Below, one piece after another: positions 43,674-53,638 of a DNA stretch of 64,000 nt. Location: NCBI GenBank assembly GCA_035135055.1, contig JAVFHQ010000044.1, forward strand, positions 62,001 through 126,000, written 5' to 3'. Positions within the stretch are counted from its first letter, which is position 1. Each line of letters begins with the position of its first letter. The notes beneath the pieces were generated by a model. It was not told the origin of the DNA, ran no database searches, and saw nothing but the letters and a program-made list of their open reading frames with translations. This DNA comes from Oleoguttula mirabilis. Its lineage: Eukaryota > Ascomycota > Dothideomycetes > Mycosphaerellales > Teratosphaeriaceae. Both the position numbers and the translations under genes were made by a program.

Positions 43674-46600
43674 ATGTCGACCCCGACCATCCCACCGCGA
43701 CCTGCTCGCAACCAGGACGGACCGACCGCGGTCAAGCAAGAGACGCTGCAAAAACCACCGCCGGTGCCCGCTCGTCCGCTCCGCAAGACAGACGCGTCGC
43801 CAAGCAGAGAGGCATACACTCGCTCTCCGCTGAACTTCCACCCTACACCCAATGGCCACGGCGGACCACATGCGCACGGTGCCTTTGCTCCCCCGAGCGA
43901 GACGCCTCGCCGCCCGCCAAGCATCGCCCTGCCCTCGGACGCTGGCCAGGAGGGGTTCGAGTACACCAGCTACGACCAGCTGCCGTCCGAGGCGCACGGC
44001 ACATCGGATAATGCCGCGGACGCCTCAGGCCAGACGCGAAACGTCGCAGCAGAGCTTCCATTACATGCACCCACGGCCTCGGTGCCCCAATCAGCTGCCA
44101 AGAACCGAATAGCGACGGTCACCCGGACGGACTCGACACAGGCCGCGGCGGCGGGCATCGGGAAAAGCCGGCCGGATGACGATGTGCATAAGATGCCGTC
44201 AGACTCGGGCGCGCCGCTGAGTCGCGTGACGAGCAGAACGTACGACGATCACCTCCGACGCGTCCCGTCCACGGAGCCGCATTCGCTGCGCTCGCAAAGC
44301 AGCTTCAGCCGCCCGAGCTCTAGCATGCAAACCGGCACGCCGAGACCGCCGAGCATCCACGGCAGCGACTTCCACGAGGGCATCCCGGAGATCGGACAGC
44401 AGATTCCGCTCTACCCGAATGCTGGAGACGTCCAGGCGCCGTCGCCAGCACCTACGCAGCCCCAGTTCACGCAAGGCATTGGCTTCTTCAACGACGGCAG
44501 TGGCCGCGCGCATCACCGCAAGAGGAGTTCGCGGCATGAGTTCGGCCCACCAGGCAGCTATGGAATGCACGGTCATGGCCACACTGTGCCGCAAGATCAG
44601 TTCGAGAGGGATTGGCTCATGAAGCACCCGGAGGAGGCCGTCAAGGCGGGCCTTGGACCATACATGCACAGGCCCGAGACCGCGCTGAGCACTGAGCAGT
44701 TGAACAAGCTTGTGCAAGAGAACAAGGACATCGGAATGGGTATGTTGGCAAGGCTGCGATTGGACCGCACAACCGGCCACTGACACACACTGCAGGCACC
44801 TCACCAGCCGCGATCGGCACACCGACCCAAGAGATTGCCTTCGAAGCCACGGATCAGTTCGCCTCCCGCATGAACTCGCCGAGGTCGTCTCCGCTCCCGT
44901 TGTCGGATGCGAAGAAACGTCTATCAAGTGGCCAGCAGCCACCAGTGGAGTCGTCTCTTCGGAATCAGAGCTTCCCTTTTGACAATACAAGCCATCTTCA
45001 GGCAGAACAATCTGCCGCGAGCGGCGACGACGACGTCATCCACGTGGATCCGCCACTCAGAAGAGGGAGCAAGGTGACCGGCGGGGGTGCCATGGACAAC
45101 ACCATCGATCTGGGACCGACTGGAGGTAATACGGAAGAGCTTGGAGGCTGGATCGACGAGCGCGGAGAAGGCACGCCGATCTTGGCGTCCGACGAGACTA
45201 TCAAGCGCCCAGGCAGCGCGTTCTTACAACCTGCTGTGAGCCCAGAGGAGGCACGTGCTGCGGATGACTACTACTACGACAGCGACCATCAGCCACCGAG
45301 TAGCCATAGGGGCAGCGTGCAGCCAGCGAGCCGCCCGTCTAGCAGACCGAACAGCATGCATGGCTACCACGGAGGCCCACTGCACCGCTTCATCTCCCAC
45401 GAAGAAGTACATAGCTCCGGCATGGGCACTCCGCTGGAGGAAATTGAGGAGTACGAGCCCTTGTTTCCGGAAGGCGATGAGGAGAAGCAGCAAACCAAGC
45501 CAAAGAATGCCGTTCAGGCAAGACCGGGCTTGGCGCATCACCACTTCCCGAGTCAAGATGTGTGGGAGGATACACCGAGCTCGCTACAGTATCAGACGAC
45601 CGTTGACACGCCCGAGCCGCCTCCAGAGAAGATCGCCCAGGCGGATGGCAACCCGGCGCTGGTGTTTGAGACCCCAGAGCAGGAGCAGAGGCGCCGCACG
45701 GAGAACCCAGACGACATGACAAGCGACAACAAAACCTTTGCGAAGCCGCACTTCAAGCCGGGTGTGCTCGAGGATCTTCATGGCGATAGGCCAGGCGTTC
45801 AACGCTTCCCAAGCAGGGATATCTGGGAGGATACGCCGGACAGCATGCGCCTGGAGACCACGGTTAGCTCGCCACAGATGGACGAGACTCGGTCGCCACC
45901 GGAAGACAGGCCCACCACCAGTGGTCTACCACTCAGGCAAGATGAGGCGGAAGCTAGGAGTACGACCGGCATGTCGCAGCTCCTGACGCCTGCCCTTCCA
46001 GCCAGGCCGGAACGGAAGAGCAAGTTGTCCGAGGAGGTCAAGCCCGAGGGTGCGGACCGTCCATCACAGAATGTGGACGCTCGTGAGCGCGAGGTACCGG
46101 ACCTAGGTAGCAACCAGGAGCAGCTCGTGGATCGCAGCAAACCTAGGGTGCCGGATAGGCCGAAGCCGAGCGTGCCAGCTCGTCCAGCACGTACCGGCCA
46201 TGCCGACCAAACTGAAGGCGCTGGCGCCCCGCTTGCCCAGACTTCCTCAGCAGCTTCAGCCGGCTCTGCTGGAGGTGGCGCGTCGTCGGAGACCGTGACT
46301 TCGCCTCCAGCGCCGAACGCCAGGCCCGCTGTTCCAGCAAGGCCGGCAGGATCTAAGATCGCCGCTCTGCAATCAGGGTTCATGAACGACCTCAACAACC
46401 GCCTGAAGCTTGGCCCGCAAGCTGCGGCCCCGAAGACCAAGGAGCCCGAAGCCGAGGCAGAGAGTATAGCCGAGACGACCAAGGAGCCGCTGGTGGATGC
46501 GAGGAAGAGTAGGGCTAAGGGCCCTACGAGACGCAAGCCTGCCGCCTCTCCATCGTCTGCAGCAGGTGCCGATGCGCTCGGCTTCTCGATGTCGACGCCC

Positions 46601-47068
46601 ATGACTCTCTGGCAGATTGATGAGAATGATGAGCTGAGCGTCACGGTGGCCGAGGAAGATGCTACGGCCGAGCTGGAGAAGGTGTTGTCGGCGAATACGG
46701 AGAGCAATACCCAGGAGCCGACCATGAGCGTGCGCTCGGAGAGCATGACCTACTCGCCCACCGAAGCGAAGAGGACACCGGCGCCGGCGCATGGTACGGA
46801 CGACACGGGCGCAGCAAACGATGGGCCTCCGCCGTCTATCGAGCCGGTTGCAGTTCAGGAGCAACAGGACATCCAGCCCGAGCTTGAGGCTTCGTTAGCC
46901 CATGCTGAAGCGGCGCCTGCGTCCGCAGAGGAGGTGGCGGGGCACAAGGAGGTCGAGGTGGCTTCGGGCGCAGTGCAGACGCTCGGAGGAGATGCGCGTC
47001 AGGGCGGGGATGCGGTTTTTGAAGAGCCGAAAGATGCTCATGAGAACACTGCTATTAGGCTCGAGTAG
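43674..47068 (+). CDS. AIM21: AIM21-like actin regulator
   Basis: Two exons, 43674-44739 and 44796-47068 (56-bp intron, GTATGT..TGCAG), 1112 residues. Mostly disordered, Pro/Ser/Glu-rich. Diagnostic pieces: an N-terminal IPPRPAR and VPARP motifs (again DRPKPSVPARPAR and ARPAVPARPAG), which are class-I/II SH3 ligands, and the signature GSKIAALQSGFMNDLNNRL near residue 865, characteristic of Aim21. In yeast Aim21 works with Tda2 at actin patches to limit barbed-end growth; its name comes from a mitochondrial-inheritance screen. Two near-identical modules FPSQDVWEDTP and FPSRDIWEDTP, each followed by TTVxxP, sit about 90 residues apart. It converges on ARP8 with a 229-bp gap. Confidence 0.85.
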
Positions 47069-47178
47069 AGCATGGACTTCGTCACAGGGGGGTGAGGCAC
47101 GGTCTGCATTTCAGCAAACACATCGGTGGCGTCGGGTTTTGGTGTTCAGGGGTGGGGCTCGGGGATGCCACACTAGGC

Positions 47179-47207
47179 ACTGCTCCATACAGCATGTATG
47201 GAGCAGT
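47179..47207. repeat. perfect 12-bp inverted repeat (stem-loop)
   Basis: ACTGCTCCATAC (47179-47190), loop AGCAT, then GTATGGAGCAGT (47196-47207), followed by TTTTG. It lies in the 229-bp spacer between the convergent 3' ends of AIM21 and ARP8. The stem is fully complementary on either strand, so it could fold in both transcripts. A role in 3'-end formation or in blocking read-through is inference. Confidence 0.85.
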
Positions 47208-47297
47208 TTTGTGTTACTGTTAGGCACAAAAGCATGTAATCTTGTCAAGCCACTCTGCCTACTCTATACCCGCGTGCCGTAATCGCGTCGGCATGCT

Positions 47298-50051
47298 TCA
47301 CCAATGCCACATGCACTTGTAGTTGAGGATCCTCGCGCCCAGCCTGTCATACTCCAGCGCGCCAATCCAGCTATCATTCGTCATGCGCAACTTCCCGAAC
47401 ACACTTCCACCCTTCCAGACGAGCATGGCCGGATCCAGCTCCCGCGGCGGGCTGGCGACCAGGATCTCCTTTGGGTACTGCGGCATGGCGGCGCGCAGCT
47501 TCACCTCGAGGTAAGGGCCTAGGTTGGGCGTCTTGGAGGCCCCGCCGATGAGCATGATGCTGCCCATGAACTCGCGCCGGCGGCGCTCGTCGGAGCCACT
47601 GCCATGGTGGATGGATGTCAGGATGGCTTGCTCGAGGGGCATGATGGGGACGGTGCGGTCCATGACTTCGGTGTCGGGTTGCGCGCCTTTGATCTCGCCA
47701 ACCTCGTCGCCGTTGGCGTCTTCGCCAGTTGGATGAGGCGTGCCGGCGTCTTCCGCTGGTGGCGAGGCTGCTGGTGAGGACAATGGGGTCGCGTCTTTGT
47801 CGCCGTTGAGGTGGGCGGGCAGGCCGAGTGGGCGCTGCTTGCTGGGAGTCGAGGCCATTGGGGTGGGCATAAGGCGGGCGGGCTTCGCAGGTGCGGGCAT
47901 CACGGCTGATGGGATCGCTTGGTTGACGTAGGCGATGACAGCCAACTGCGCAGGCGAAATCGGATCGTTCGGGTGGCCGTTGTAGAGATCTACTGATCGC
48001 GGTATGAGCTTGTGCCTGCCGACCAGCTTGTCCGCGTGGTAGAAGATGGTAGGGCGAAAGTAGCCCTGCGCAAAAGGTCAGAAAATCGTTCACATCATGG
48101 GTCTAGTAGTGTATCGCGACTCACCAACGGCGCCAGCATGCCCTCATCATAGATCTTGAACGAGTACTTCCTCGTCTCCTGCCCTGAAGCTCTGAGGTGG
48201 AAGTCGTAGGTCTGCACGGTGATGTTCTCGTCGCTCATCGTCGTGAAGCCCTGCTTCAACTCCTCAGCGAGCAAGAAGTCATGTCGTCGCATCAAGTTGA
48301 AGTCGGCATAATTGAGTCGGTCAAACAGCATCATCTTGATGAAGGTCTCCGTCGCATCGTAGCCCCCATACTTGAGGTTGACTCGCGATTCTTCAATGAT
48401 CATCCCGTCCTCAACGCAGGATATGCTAGTCTTCTGCGCGCCCATGTCGACGATGCAAGCAGCGCCATACCCTGCGCCGAAGGTAGCGGCAAGGGACTCC
48501 TGTATGAAGCAGATACGTTGGAAGCCGAAGTCGCGGATCAGCTCGTCCAGGACCTTCGTCACGAAAGCTTTCTCGTAGAGGTCGGGAACGATGAAGACGC
48601 AGCTGTACTGGTTCCAATCTTTCTTGTGGGTCAGGCCAAGCTCGGTTTTGATGCTCTCTTCCAGTATCAGGAAGAAGTCACGCTCCAGCATATTGCGGTT
48701 GTCGTAGTCTTTCTCGTTAAGCCAGCCGTGGCGAATGGGCCAGGAAAGATGGTAGCGCGGCTTGGACTTCTCAGGGATGCGGAGCGCAGCTTTGCCGACG
48801 ATGTAGTCTGGTGCTCGCGCCGGATTTGCTGGTAGCTCGGTCCAGTCGATACGCAATGGGTCGCTGTGCTCAGGTATCCTCTCCGGTGGCGTCGTTGAAT
48901 TCCACTTGGTCACGAGCTCACGCGAGTTGGGTAATACACGACGCTTGTTGGCCCTCCTGGAAGTCCTGGAATCCTGGGCCATGGCATTGTACTCCCTAGC
49001 GAACTACATCGCGGTCAGCTCATGCCAATCACCGTAGTAAGATGATGAAGACTCACGTCCTCGCCAAACCACTCCTCAAGTGGCGCATTCTTGTCGAGCT
49101 TGACCCTCTTCGGGCGAGGCTCACTGTCCTCTGCCTCCGACGTCGCCGCCTTCTTGGCGATGACCATAGGCACCGTCTTCGGCAGTGCGTCCGTAGCCAA
49201 GCCGAGGCGCATATTCTGGCTCCCCACGTTGATGACAATGGTCTTCGAGCCGTAGTTGTCGATGTCATCATCGTTCATCGCCTCATCCTCATCAAGGTCA
49301 GGATCCGGCTCCATGAACGGCAGGCCTTCTTGTGCAGCCTGCGCTCGCGCCCTGTCCATGTCGACTGCCGCCTTCTTCCGGGCATTGAGGCGTTCATCCT
49401 GTTGCAGACGGATAGCCAAGACCTGATCGTCGCGCTTCAGGAACTCGCTGTCGAAGAGGGGTCAGTAAGATGAGCACAAACTTGCAGCGTGACATCGCAA
49501 AGGCTGTGCTTCATGACAAGATGCAACAGGCGTCCGAATCGCAGTACCTCCTGCAGTATTGCACATTGAGGGCGTAGAGGTCCTTTTTGCCCTTCCTGAG
49601 CCCGTCCAGGATCTTCCTCCCAACCATCGTGGCTGTAAATGACGAAACAAGTGAACAAGCTTACGTGTAGTCTAGAAGCGAAGGAGCGAACAGTCAGTGC
49701 ATGTCTCGCGGGAAACAGGGGGGTCTCCATCGATCTGCTCACAATTTTTCTAAATTACTACCAGTCAGTCACGTCTCGATGCCGAAATGGAACCTGACAT
49801 GTTGTCCTCGTACCTGGTTTATCATGGGAACCTGCGGCCAGGAACTAAACTCCATATTGTTGTCCGTGCGAGCCAGCCCTACGGGATGCTTAATCAGTAT
49901 GCAGGATCGCGTAGTGGCGCAGTATGGCGGTGAAGGAGGGTGTCGTTGTTGGCAGTGTTTGATCCTAGAGTGATCTTGTGTAATGAGGTTGCTTGCATGT
50001 GTACGTGCCTTCATCCCTTAGAAGGGCCGTTTTGGATCTTTTGCCGACCAT
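47298..50051 (-). CDS. ARP8: actin-related protein 8 (INO80 complex)
   Basis: Nuclear actin-related subunit of INO80 that binds nucleosomes/linker DNA with Arp4 and actin. Seven exons: 50051-50009, 49878-49814, 49749-49743, 49671-49665, 49447-49057, 49003-48125 and 48065-47298; 719 residues. The N-terminus MVGKRSKTALLRDEGLARTD then NNMEFSSWPQVPMINQ, KNYYTEFLKRDDQVLAIRL matches the family but requires two consecutive 7-nt exons (AAAAATT, ACTACAC) and a first intron starting GC (AG-GCACGT) and ending TAG. Actin-fold blocks: VINVGSQNMRLGLA, RDFGFQRICFIQESLAATFG, AACIVDMGAQKTSISCVEDG, and the C-terminal SIMLIGGASKTPNLGPYLE. An acidic/Pro-rich insert (about 510-600) is typical. The open frame at 49551-49642 inside the 217-bp intron is not used in this model. 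Confidence 0.93.
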
Positions 50052-50463
50052 CGTCGTCGGTCGGTATATGGTTCTATGGTTGCGCGCTGGGTCTCTGGTC
50101 CGAGGGGTGGTGGTAGCGATCGCACTCTGTCCAAGGGGCAGTGTACCGACGCCTTACGATTGAACGAACTCGAAAGGTTCGAAAGTGCGAAGCTCGATAG
50201 CCAATAGCCAATGGTCACCCTCTCTTCCTGAGGTTCTCCCCCTTCGGAGATCGAGTGAATTGGCTTGAACAGGCTGGCCATAAGTCGTAAACCGAAACCG
50301 CAACCCCGCCAAACAACGACGACGACGACCACGACCGCGCACATGTTCCCGCCCGAAGCTCCAGAACAACAGCCAAAACGAAAGCCCCACGTGCATAAGA
50401 CATCTGCAAACACCCGCGCACAGTAGCAAACAGACCAACACACAGCTCGTCCAGACCGTTATC
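50052..50463. promoter_or_regulatory. divergent ARP8 / NTF2 promoter region
   Basis: 412 bp between the two start codons. It holds the 5' flanks of both genes. A T/C-poor run of ACGACGACGACC-type repeats lies near 50317-50333. No TATA box seen. Confidence 0.5.
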
Positions 50464-51031
50464 ATGGCCGGTAAGGACACACTTACTGTCGCAAAAGACA
50501 CAGCAGAAGAGCTTCGAAATGGATGACGCCGAGGCTAATGTGACGGTAGACTTCGAGAACATCGCCAGTAGGATGCCCGATTACGCGCGAGGGTGCTGCA
50601 TGTACTGATCCGCACGCAGAGCAATTCGTCGAGTACTACTACAAGACCTTCGACTCCGACCGCAGCCAACTCGCGCCTCTCTATGGCCCCGACTCCATGC
50701 TTACCTTCGAGGCCGCACCCTCCCAAGGCGTAGCGACCATCGTCCAGAAGCTGGTGGTATGGCGACGCAACAGCGTTGAGATGTGCTTCCACAAGGACTG
50801 ACATGCGTGCAACAGGACCTCCCCTTCAAGCTCGTCCAGCACCAGGTCGCAACCCTCGACGCCCAGCCCAGCAACGAGCGAGGCGGCATCCTCGTCATCG
50901 TCAGCGGCGCGCTGTTGGTGGAGGAGGAGAAGCGCCCGATGAGCTACACGCAGACGTTCCAGCTTATGCCGAAGGACAACAGCTACTACGTCTTCAACGA
51001 CATCTTCCGGCTGGTGTATCCCGCTGCTTAG
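50464..51031 (+). CDS. NTF2: nuclear transport factor 2
   Basis: Carries Ran-GDP through the nuclear pore. Four coding exons: 50464-50470, 50550-50567, 50620-50756 and 50816-51031, with introns of 79, 52 and 59 bp; 125 residues, exactly the family length. The first coding exon is only 7 nt (ATG GCC G) and the second 18 nt; together they encode MADFENIA, then KQFVEYYYKTFDSDR, LAPLYGPDSMLTFE, VQKLVDLPFKLVQHQ, TLDAQPS and the C-terminal YYVFNDIFRLVY. The conserved acidic residues in the RanGDP pocket region (DSMLTFE and the C-terminal FNDIFR) are present. An alternative reading from the ATG at 50521 would give a family-atypical N-terminus with the first intron retained. Confidence 0.95.
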
Positions 51032-51716
51032 GGTGATTGTCGACAGGACCGGTCCAAGCGGGGGTTGATATATGGCGAAGCAACCATGTCGGGCACTGTG
51101 AGCACAGGAGCCGGCAAGCGAGGCAGGAGGGACGGAGAGCGGCATTTGCGTGGAGTTCAATGGAGCTTTGAGGAATACCATACTGGCGATTGGCCACGCT
51201 TGAAACGCTGAGCGAACACTCAAGCATCCTCGTGGAGATGCGAAGTCAGCCGGCGTGAGGTGAGGTTCGGCTCAACGACAGCTGGCGTGAATTTAGTGTT
51301 TGAGGTCTGAAGTACAACCGCAGCTGCGCTCCGCTCAAGCTCTCTAACAAGACACGTGCATGCTACCGTTGATCGCCATTCTGCACTGCGCTTTCTTCAT
51401 GATAACGCCATCCACACCACAGCCTCTCTCTGCTTGCCTTTTGGGACAAACCTCGCGACCTGCGACTGGAACTCTGTCGTCTGCCATGTGTTTTGGGTCT
51501 TCTCCACCCTGTGCAGTCCATACCCTTGGTAACGCTATTGGACGTTGAAGCGTAGTCTGAGGCCTGCCTCCGCACAGGGATGAACACCGGCAATTCCTGC
51601 GCGGCGATTAGAGTATACTGCAACGCCGCACAACAGACATGACACATGACGTGTGTTGAACAGCAGGAAGGATAAACATTAGGGTATCTGTGCTACAATG
51701 CAAAGCCAGCTGAACG
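51032..51716. other. convergent 3' spacer
   Basis: 685 bp between NTF2 and the converging membrane-protein gene. No supported feature. Confidence 0.35.
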
Positions 51717-53080
51717 CTAGGAATCATTCGACTTCTCCACAGGATGTTTGTCCAGGCCCTCGTACCACTGTATCACGCTCCCAATCAAAAAGGCCCAGGA
51801 CCCTGCGAACATGTCAGCAACATCTCAATATGCATGCAAGAGCACCACTCACCCCAGAACGTGCTACAACTCGCCTGATACTCCCGCCAATGGCTAGTCG
51901 AGAAGCCGAAGATAGGACACAGGGTGAAACCAATACCACCGATCAGGTTCCAGAGGCCAATGTGCCATCCCAGTACCTTCGGCGCAGGCTGCCACCAATG
52001 CTTCTGCGTTTCTATCATGAACAGCGTGCCGGAGATGATGAAACCGACTCCTCCAACCACCTGCGGGACCCAATACACGCCATTCAGCACACGGAGCGGG
52101 CTGAGGTGGTTGTAGATCCCCGGTAACGCGGTGAAACCAGAGATCCAGAAGATGGTCGCGCCAAGCATCTGCGAGGAACAGGCGAGGAAGCCAAGGTCGT
52201 GGAAGTAGTGCGTGTGCAGCTCGTGCCATGACGGCCACCAGACCCACGACTTGTCGCCCGGCGGTGTGCCGTCGCTTGAGGCTGTCGGATTCTTCTCGGT
52301 TACCTGCACGGCACCCGTGTTCTTTGGCTTGCCAACCAAGTTCTTCTTGTTGCCGTGATGGTGCGTGCAGCCGTTCGCGGTAACGCGAGTGACGGCCGAC
52401 TCACCATCCCCATGGCCAAAGTGCCCGCCAAACTCTTGCTCCAACGCCCATCCAAAGCAGCCTGCTCTATTCTCGTTGACGGCTTCCAACATTATCAGAA
52501 CGCTGCCGATTTCGAAGATAGTGGCTCCAATGAAGGCGGAAATGCCACCGCCAAAAAGCGTCTCTCCTGGGAAGGTGCTCGCAGGATTGGTGAATGGGAG
52601 AAGTGCAAAAAAGGCGTTGACGACCCAGATCACGCTGCCGAGCGTGAAGATTGTGGCGACCAGGTAGCTTACGTCCCAGACTGGATAGTATGTGCACATC
52701 AACCAGATGGTCTTGAGTATCTCTTTCACGCTGTTCGTCAGCGGCGGTACGGCGTACCGCGCTTCAGCAGCGTCCGAAGACTTGACGGCCAGCGTATGTC
52801 TTCCCTTGCGGTTGTCGCGGGAGCTCCATTTGAATCCGACGTTGGACGCCGGCTGTCCCTCGTCCTGGTTTGCGGTAGGCGAGGCTGGTGTGTTGTCAAG
52901 ATCGTCCGACGCACCGGAATCTGCACTCGACTTGCTGGGTACATGGTCGTAGTGCGCCTGAGTAGGGTTGAGGAAAGAGAACGGGCCGTGGATCTTGTCG
53001 CTGTTGAGCTGTAGATCTGGGCGGTTGCGTAGGGGTTCGTGATCTGGATGGAATGCTTGGTTGCGCGCCATTTTTGTCAT
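51717..53080 (-). CDS. multi-pass integral membrane protein of unknown function
   Basis: Exons 53080-51853 and 51802-51717 (50-bp intron, GTGAGT..CGCAG); 437 residues. A hydrophilic N-terminus of about 115 residues is followed by hydrophobic segments such as VSYLVATIFTLGSVIWVVNA, GISAFIGATIFEIGSVLIML, a charged loop with Gly/His (FGGHFGHGDGE, THHHGNKK), FLACSSQMLGATIFWISG, WVPQVVGGVGFIISGTLFMI and WHIGLWNLIGGIGFTLCPIFG; splicing adds a final helix SWAFLIGSVIQWYEGLD, for six or seven helices. The family is widespread in filamentous fungi as an uncharacterised integral membrane protein. The His-rich loop hints at metal contact, but this is a guess. The second ATG (MARNQ, 53071) is equally possible. 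Confidence 0.82.
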
Positions 53081-53638
53081 GCTGTGAAGCAGTAGTCGGA
53101 ATAACGCAGAGAAGAATAATTAGGGAAGCATGTCGCAGGATCAGAAGGAGTGGCGCTCTGCCAAAGACACGCGTGCCGGTGGAACAACTTGAATTCAACG
53201 TGGGAAGTCGTGGTCGCCGCGTGCAAATTGCAATGACGGCAACGTGCCAACGACATCGTTGGGCGCTGTGGGCGCAAAGGCAAAGGTAAGCGCAGCCGCG
53301 CCACGTGCGTGATCTAGATCGCGTCTCCACAAAGGGAAAGCTTAGCCGCGAAGCTTGTAACTTCCAAGCTTTCCAAGTTTCTGCGCCTTGGCTCAGGCTG
53401 CCCAGCTACCTCGACATTACTTCATACGACCTAACCGACACACGGAAGGGGACTCATCAGACTGCGCTTGGCAAGCACCATGACAACACTTCCACCTCAA
53501 AGTTACGGTTGACGCGAAGCATCAGTATTGTCGGCCTAACACTGAACAGTCGACCTCTGACTCTCTAACGACAGTTCCATGATTCCATCCTCAGCGCATG
53601 CACCCGTGCAACACAATCACCGGCCCAGGCCCACTATG
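53081..53638. other. intergenic region
   Basis: 558 bp; no supported gene. Contains local CTTCCAAGCTTTCCAAG-type duplication near 53360. Confidence 0.35.

Noticed and set aside
45799..46746. 315-residue open frame antisense to AIM21
   Set aside because: Shadow frame of a GC-rich low-complexity coding region with no independent signal.
49437..49742. Open frames including MVGRKILDGLRKGKK inside ARP8 intron 3, resembling an alternative N-terminus
   Set aside because: The true ARP8 start MVGKRSKTALLRDE is found upstream and splices in phase to the conserved DNNMEFSSWPQ block, so this lies in the 217-bp intron.
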